Assembly: GCA_028023455.1 (NCBI GenBank)
Contig: JAQFVV010012536.1
Span: forward strand, 1,572,001-1,636,000
Direction of reading: 5' to 3'
Source: Epiperipatus broadwayi
Lineage: Eukaryota; Onychophora; Udeonychophora; Euonychophora; Peripatidae
DNA: 64,000 bases
The position numbers and the translations under genes are program-made. This document shows, piece after piece, positions 58,031 through 64,000 of the stretch (positions are counted from its first letter, which is position 1; every line of letters starts with the position of its first letter). The notes beneath the pieces are model-generated. The model was not told the origin of the DNA. It worked only from the letters and a program-made list of their open reading frames with translations, and ran no database searches.

Positions 58031-60322
58031 CCAATTTCATCCAAATAAAGAAATCTTTTCAGCAAAACTATTAAAAAATATCCAATAATTTCAATGATTC
58101 ATATCCCTATTAAGTAAAATTTGTAAATGTAAATGTGTACACATTAACAATATTTTGTTATCATGAATTCTTTACTCCATCTTTAATCATTGCCTAGTTT
58201 TTAGGTGTGTTTTTGTTATAGTTTTCTTAATAGATATTTTCATCCCATTATTTTTTTTCTTTTTCTTTTTGAAGTTCCATGGTTCCAGTTTAACAATTAT
58301 TTTTATTTCATTTTTTAAAACCAATTAGCCTTTTTTTCTTTTTGTAGTTCCCGATTTCCAGTCTAACATTTATTTTCCATTTTAATTTTCATCCATTTAA
58401 CTTTTCCTTCTAATTATTGTAGCTTCTAGTTTTCAATTTAACAATTATTTTCTTTTCAGGTTATTTTAAATTGAAATAGCTATGATTTTGAGTGAATCAA
58501 CATATAAGCCTACTTCAGTGTTTCTCCCAGGAATATTTTTTCTCCTACATTCCTTTTAGTAAAATTGGTTATGTAGTTGGGTCAGCAATGATCAGTTTTG
58601 AGCAAGTATTAGTACATGGTTCTTATAAATTCTCTAAAATTCTGCTTTTTAAAAATCATCCTTTTAAACTAGAAGCAAAATCACTTTACGATCAGATTTT
58701 CATGCTGAACATCTGATTGCTGCTTGACTCATCACTACTGAATTTTATTTAAATCTGTTGCTTACACACCAACCTTGATATCAATATTTCATCCAATCAC
58801 ATGGCTATCTTAGAAATGAACCTATTAAACCTTGATTTTTACAAGACATGATTATTTTTTTAATAAAAATTATTTTATTTATATATGAATTGATAAACAT
58901 TTTTTCATGTAATATTTAAGTTTTCCAGAGATAAATATTTTAATCCTTCCTTGTTTATTTTTTTAAAATTTATTCTATTTATCCACCAACTGATAAACAA
59001 ATTTTCGTACAGTTTCTTCATTTGTATATACATACCATTGACTAAAAACTTATTTTTAATAAAGGCAAATATGTTTCAAAGTAAGTTGTCATATTAGGTT
59101 GTATCAGCAAAGAACCCCTAATTTACTGCCAACTCCTTCATAAAAGGGATAGATATATAATTTTATATATAATAATGTTCACTTACAAAGCATCATTATC
59201 TAAAGCATAACAAATCCAGGACAAAACTTATTTCTGAAAAAAAAAATGAGAGGAAATAATGAAATAAAAGTAGCCACTGTTATTAAAAACCAATTTCATT
59301 GGATGATCAAAAATCTTCAAAGTATTAGAGTTTTTTACTATTGCTTTTAAAAATTACTACTAGCAAGAACTTCCATATCTTTCATAATAAAAATTAATAA
59401 AAAGACTACTTAATTAAAAATGCCATTTTAAAAAATGCTAATGAGCTCACTGCCAATTATAGAAATATCACTTTTGACTCTTATTCTTTGCATTTAAATG
59501 TCAATATATTTAGTTAAATAGCAAAATCCTTCATCTAAATAAACTTGTTGGAAGTAGTTATTTTAATGTGAAGAAATTGTTAGACAGTAAATACATTTTT
59601 TACTGTCAACAATTTTGAACATTTTATCACAAAAAAATCAAAAGTGTATTTCTGTTAATAGCAAAATCACACCATCAAGGATATTTTTTAAACTTAAACA
59701 TATTAATATCCCTATTTCATCAAGATCATTGCACTATACATTTGAGTCAAATTACATTGATTTATTTTTTGTAAAAAAAATTAAATGATATAATTGGTTT
59801 GGAGATTAGATGTAATATATTATTGTACATATATTTATTCTTTTTGTTGTATTATTTTTTATGATTTTTATAGATAACTGTTGAGCAAGAAGGTCCTATG
59901 GCAAAGAGATAGATTACTTGCCCCATCTAATATAGTGACAGAAACATGGAATCTTATATCCTTTCCTCAACCCTTCCAAAATTAGCTATGATTATCTAAC
60001 TCATACTTTTGATTGATTGTAGCTCTCCCCTTTTTCTGATGATAAAAATATCTATTATAGATATTACTTTAAAGAATGTGGACCTATATTGGAACATTAC
60101 CGAAAGGATTCTACAATGGAACTGTGCAACTTCTTTCTTTTCTCTTTTGCTTTGTTAAAAAGCCTTCACCTAATTATTCCCCAAAAATGTAAACCTTATA
60201 TATAATAAAGTTTTTGTTTTTTTTTTTAAAAAAAATCATTTCTTTTTCATGTTTCCAAAAGCAATACTCTTTACTTTTACTTTAGAGCCATCTAATCCTT
60301 CAACGGACAACAGAGGATATAG
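58031..60322. other. AT-rich stretch with a weak 74-bp triplication
   Basis: At about 58270, 58344 and 58418 the blocks GAAGTTCCATGGTTCCAGTT, GTAGTTCCCGATTTCCAGTC and GTAGCTTCTAGTTTTCAATT begin three degenerate units, each followed by TAACAATTATTTT-like sequence. Nothing else was recognised. Confidence 0.45.
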
Positions 60323-60385
60323 TGCTATAATGTCCACATCTTCAGGCTGGTTTCTGGATTTTGCTTTCATCAGTTCAAAACTTCA
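60323..60385 (-). ncRNA. Hammerhead-like motif, diverged family B
   Basis: On the minus strand CTGATGA (60367-60373) is followed by AAGCAAAATCCA, GAAA (60351-60354), CCAGCC, TGAAGATGTGGACAT. It resembles family B (GAAACTAGTC, TGGGGATATTGGA) but stem III and the cleavage-site GTC are changed. A loosely inverted copy (CTGGCTAGAAGTGTGGATAT) lies at about 60503-60530. Confidence 0.35.
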
Positions 60386-61134
60386 GTTTTATTTTAATTT
60401 TTGGCTATTAACTTGAATACAATAAAAATGCTTCTAGATGCATAAGTGAATTGTTTGCTTTAAATCCTGAGTCATTACCAATGATCAAAAAAACTAAGAA
60501 CTGGCTAGAAGTGTGGATATTATAGCATTAGGCATCCATTGATTACAGACTTACAGTAAATGGTTTTACAATATGGTGAAGATAACTGCTATTGGTAATT
60601 TCATGTGTTATGTTGTAAATGTGTTGGTGTCCTACATTCATGCATGCATGGAATGTTTTTATTGTATATAATAGCAAGAGCAGAAAATAGTTTTTGCTAT
60701 AGTTTCATTTTCATTTAGTATATATTATATATAGAGCTCTATATATAAAATTTGTAAATACAAACTTATTAAACTAGGTCATGTGACATCTGACTTGATT
60801 TTTTGTAATTCGTATATATTATATGTACAACTCAGCAAGTGAATTAATATACCTTAGATAAATAACGAATGTTGTTAAAAAGATATGATTTGGTTTAATT
60901 GAGATCAGTTTAACTCACATGTATATTAGAAGTCATTTACATTCTGTCCTATGTCTGTAATCATATGAAGAGTAGGAATGATAGTTGTACTATACAAATG
61001 TATAACATCTTATTATGATAAAATTGAAATGTTGAATAAGAAAATAGGGTTACATATGTATATTTAATGTATGGAGTTATCCATTTATAATTAATTAGAA
61101 AACATTTTACTTACAACAGTAACTGATTAAAGGC
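60386..61134. other. AT-rich stretch with a retroposon fragment
   Basis: Inverse of the 30634 insert block (GGTCATGTGACATCTGACTT) is at 60779-60798. A short palindrome TATATAGAGCTCTATATA lies at 60729-60746. No gene was seen. Confidence 0.4.
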
Positions 61135-61610
61135 AACTTCCTCAGGCAAAAGGTTAATGCAATCAGCCTGACAGTTTTGCTTTAATCCTTGGCCTGGGGT
61201 AGTTGGCTTTCTTTAGCTACTGTTCTTGGTAAAGTGCTTTCTAATTAAATACTTATAAATAGATAACTCTATACATTAAATATTTCCACCTATTAAAAGT
61301 ACATTACAATACATAACCTACAAGTAGAGAGAGTTATAATATATAAGAAAATTAAAAAGTTTGATATACTTTGATTTCTCATACCTATAATTGTAAATTG
61401 CAATGCTTTGTTCTCTATGTTAGATATAGGGTGGCATTCATAAGAAGACCCATTTAGGATCCTTTTGAATACAATCAGCCTGACAATTTTGCCTTAACTC
61501 TTGTCCTGGGGCAATTGGCTTTTATTAGCTAGTGATCTAGGTAGAGCACTTGCTAATTAAGTAAGTATAAATGGATAATTCCACAATAAATACTTGCATC
61601 TAAAACAGCC
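61135..61610 (+). repeat. Two diverged ~170-bp direct copies
   Basis: AATCAGCCTGACAGTTTTGC (61160) and AATCAGCCTGACAATTTTGC (61474) start two segments. Both continue with CTTGGCCTGGGGTAGTTGGC / CTTGTCCTGGGGCAATTGGC, and TTAGCTA and TGCTAATTAA-like parts, about 310 bp apart. Function unknown; probably a dispersed repeat. Confidence 0.65.
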
Positions 61611-62394
61611 ATTAAAATATATAATAATAAAATATATTTGATTTTTAATAAAAAACAGAAAATCTATAACTGGGATTAAACAGGTGATCTAAGAGAGAGG
61701 ATGACTGTTAATCATATGTATTTCTGGAAAAAAGATTATAATTGTCAATAAAGAATGCATACTAGAAATATATATTTTCATTATGAAAATATATAAAAGT
61801 TAGCCATGGCCTTAGTGGGTGATGACGTACTCATCTCCCTCATTAAAAATGTGGGTTGTATCAAATTACTGTCATTTTTGTTCGTATTTTTGTAATTGCA
61901 GATCCGGATTGTTCTGAAATTTATTTTTATTCAACTAATAGAAGTAAGTATTGATTTATCAAACTATATTGAATGAGGAAATCACCATGGAATGCTACCT
62001 GAAAAAGCCCTGATTTTATTTGAAAACTTTTTACCATGGATTTGAACCAGGTCATGAGGTTTGTGGGGGGCTAAAACAGTTATTACTATTACAATAAATG
62101 GATAAATACATACTTTTTCACAATTATGTATCAAAACATGGGTTTGAATTTTACTTTATGTCAAACTTGAATTTTTTTTGCAATTTCCAATTATGTATAG
62201 TCCCGTCCCCCCCCCCCCCAATTTGGATTTTGATCTATAGGAATTGAATTAACCATTGCTAATAATTGTTAGTAAACGATATCTAGCTCTTCTTAAATTG
62301 AAAGTGAAACAAAGATTTATGAGGAGATTGTTGGAAAAATATTTGCTCTGAACACACACACACATATATGTAAGATTTTATTTGTAAAATTTAG
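61611..62394. other. AT-rich stretch
   Basis: GCCATGGCCTTAGTGGGTGA (61804) has an A-box look, and GTGGGTTGTATCAAAT follows at 61852, so a decayed tRNA-like SINE is possible. A C run lies at 62208-62219 and an (AC)n at 62353-62363. Confidence 0.35.
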
Positions 62395-62940
62395 TGTAAT
62401 TATAAAGGACTTGAATTCGAACTTTCAGCTTTCTACATCCATCCAATCTATCTTAACACATGACAACATGTGAAAAAGATAAATAATTTCCAACATAGTA
62501 TTTCGTGTTGAACCAGCATTCATCAGTTGGTCCAGATCACCATTCCCCACACATATATACAGTCAGTGTTCAGTTTATATTAAGATAGCAAATGTTTAAA
62601 CTTTAATGGACAAGCTTCAATATTCTCAACTCTCCAACTCCTCAGCTATCCATTTCATTAAAAATCCGAGAATGGAATGCTCAAAATCCTTGAACATTAA
62701 AGTGTAAACATTTGCTATCTTAATATAAACTAAATCCTGATTGTATATATGTGTGGGAGCTGGTGATTTGGATCAATTGATGAGTGCTGGTTCCGCACGA
62801 AATAGGTATATTGGAGACCATTTATCTTTTTCACATGTATGTGGGCATATGTATCAGTTATATAGGTTCGATAGATGTAGGGAGCTTGAAAGTTCGATTC
62901 AAGCCCCTTATAATTACATTAAGTTTAATGTATATATATT
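62395..62940. mobile_element. Family C inverted pair, both halves with hammerheads
   Basis: A minus copy (62400-62660) and a plus copy (62690-62935) face each other. The minus hammerhead 62480-62541 has CTGATGA, ATGCTGGTTCAACAC, GAAA, TACTATG, TTGGA: intact core but weakened stems. The plus one (62762-62825) has GTGATT, TGG, ATCAA, TTGATGA, GTGCTGGTTCCGCAC, GAAA, TAGGTATA, TTGGA, with C3 changed to T. The plus copy ends in AAAGTTCGATTCAAGCCCCT, a tRNA-like B box. Confidence 0.65.
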
Positions 62941-63599
62941 TAGATATTTGTAAAGTTTAAGTAAAAATTAGTACATATTTTTAATGTGATATTTGAAAGG
63001 GGGAAAAAATCCAGTTTTATTTTTAATTATTAATTCTCTTTGATGAAATATTTATACTTCTGATTATATCAGTTACATTCTTTTGTAACATTAATGCTAA
63101 TGTATACGGATTTTTTTTTTCTGAATTTTTGAAATAGTTCTCTTAAATATTAATGGTGAGTGGGCGAGTTATATTTTATTTATTTTGATAGTTACAAGAG
63201 CATGCTTTTTAAAAAAGTGTTTAAAACTTTTAAGAAAAAAGTACAGTACAGCAAAACTTCACAACCAGTTTGTGCAATTAACCATTTATATCGTAGCATT
63301 TTTTTCTCTTTATAAAAACAGACATTTTTTAAAAAAAAAAAAAATTTTTAAGGTACTATGTACGTATTAATTTACTCCTAAATTCAAAATATTTATCGTT
63401 GTTTATCACTTATCATCATACGATTAACTTTATCAAATTTATTACTGGTAAGCTATTCATATTTTCCCAAATTGCAATATCACGTGATTTTTTTCATATG
63501 CATATGTCATTAAGAAAGCTAATATAAATTCTAAATTCAATACTTCTGTTATTAACATGGGCATGACAATAATATTAGCATCAGTATGGGATTTGAGTT
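62941..63599. other. AT-rich stretch, nothing recognised
   Basis: No gene or repeat family was seen. Confidence 0.4.
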
Positions 63600-63900
63600 T
63601 TCATCATCAGATTTTCAATGATGTGGATGGCTGAAAAGTTGGAGGTTGGAGTGGATTGAAGCCTGTTCATTAAAGTGTGAAGATTTGCTCTCTTAATATA
63701 AACTGAGCACTGATTATATATATATGTGTGGGAGATGATAATCTGGACCAACTGATGAGTGCTGGTTTGGCATGAAATACATATATTGGTGATTATTTAT
63801 CTTTTCTACATGTGTGTGGTCATGTGTATCAGTTGTATGAGATAGTGTGGATAGTTGAAGGTTGCTTGAAAATTTGAGTTCAAATCCCCTATACTTACTT
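63600..63900 (+). mobile_element. Family C repeat, most complete copy
   Basis: Order: CATCATCAGATTTTCAATGA, GTTGGAGGTTGGAGTGGATT, GAAGCCTGTTCATTAAAG, CTTAATATAAACTGAGCACT, hammerhead (63735-63800), CATGTGTGTGGTCATGTGTA, TATGAGATAGTGTGGATAGT, and the B-box-like GAGTTCAAATCCCCTA. It thus combines a hammerhead with a tRNA-like 3' module in about 300 bp. No coding capacity. Other copies are at 10255, 14575, 23125, 41481, 51185 and 62395. Confidence 0.75.
63735..63800 (+). ncRNA. Hammerhead ribozyme candidate, family C
   Basis: Outer stem I is GATAATC (63737-63743) with GATTATT (63791-63797). TGG (63744-63746) is unpaired. Inner stem I is ACCAA (63747-63751) with TTGGT (63786-63790). CTGATGA is at 63752-63758. 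Stem II is GTGCTG, loop, GGCAT (63759-63773, with G-U pairs). GAAA is at 63774-63777. Stem III is ATA/TAT from TACATATA, which in other copies is the fully self-complementary ATACGTAT. Cleavage would follow the A before TTGG. All core bases are present, and the TGG bulge could serve the loop contact seen in natural hammerheads. Confidence 0.7.
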
Positions 63901-64000
63901 CTGTTATTATAAAATATAAATCATAATCCAACAATATATTGTATAAAACAGAAAAAGATTAAAATAATGTAAAACATTATTTATTGTCAAGCGCTTTCAA

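Overview
The window looks like repeat-dense nuclear DNA from an AT-rich animal, most likely an invertebrate. It has no host gene that I can recognise. It is filled with decayed non-LTR retrotransposons (LINEs), inverted-repeat DNA elements, tRNA-derived SINEs, GATA/GACA microsatellites and long AT-rich intergenic or intronic stretches. I could not identify the species. The only convincing intact coding region is a piggyBac-type transposase of 597 residues at 37119-38912.

Layout. 1.3-3 kb: two LINE 3' ends, one splitting an older short repeat. 3.17-8.49 kb: a 5.3 kb palindromic element flanked by an 8-bp direct repeat, its arms carrying 45/47-bp minisatellites. 9.0-9.7 kb: a GATA/GACA microsatellite. 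10-26 kb: short repeats, LINE fragments, a 1.6 kb terminal-inverted-repeat element (17.04-18.65 kb) with a LINE nested in it, and an element at 22.7-23.9 kb. 26.3-29.7 kb: a hairpin element, the first of two 1.07 kb TA-flanked elements, and further short repeats. 30.6-35.8 kb: a retroposed insert and two LINE fragments. 36.1-41.3 kb: a palindromic foldback element split by the piggyBac transposon. 41.5-64 kb: more short repeats, a 221-bp duplication, a cluster of TCACCTGCATGTGA-like sites, and the second TA-flanked element in opposite orientation.

The most interesting observation is a set of hammerhead-ribozyme-like structures in several short repeat families, found by reading for CUGANGA, then a stem, then GAAA, then a short stem ending UH. 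The best are at 26434-26489 (minus), 19427-19483 (plus), 63735-63800 (plus) and 14685-14752 (plus), with decayed relatives elsewhere. Their stem III is a very short self-complementary sequence with little or no loop (ACCATGGT, ACTAGT, ATACGTAT), the form known from dimer-acting hammerheads of Penelope-like elements and animal retrozymes. Several copies lie as inverted pairs. One family also carries a tRNA-like B box.

The pieces do not form a pathway. They record layers of transposition: short repeats split by LINEs, a TIR element hosting a LINE, and a foldback element hosting piggyBac. Target-site duplications of 8, 8-9, 15, 16 and 17 bp support several of these events. All identity statements are by eye; no alignment, folding program or database search was run.
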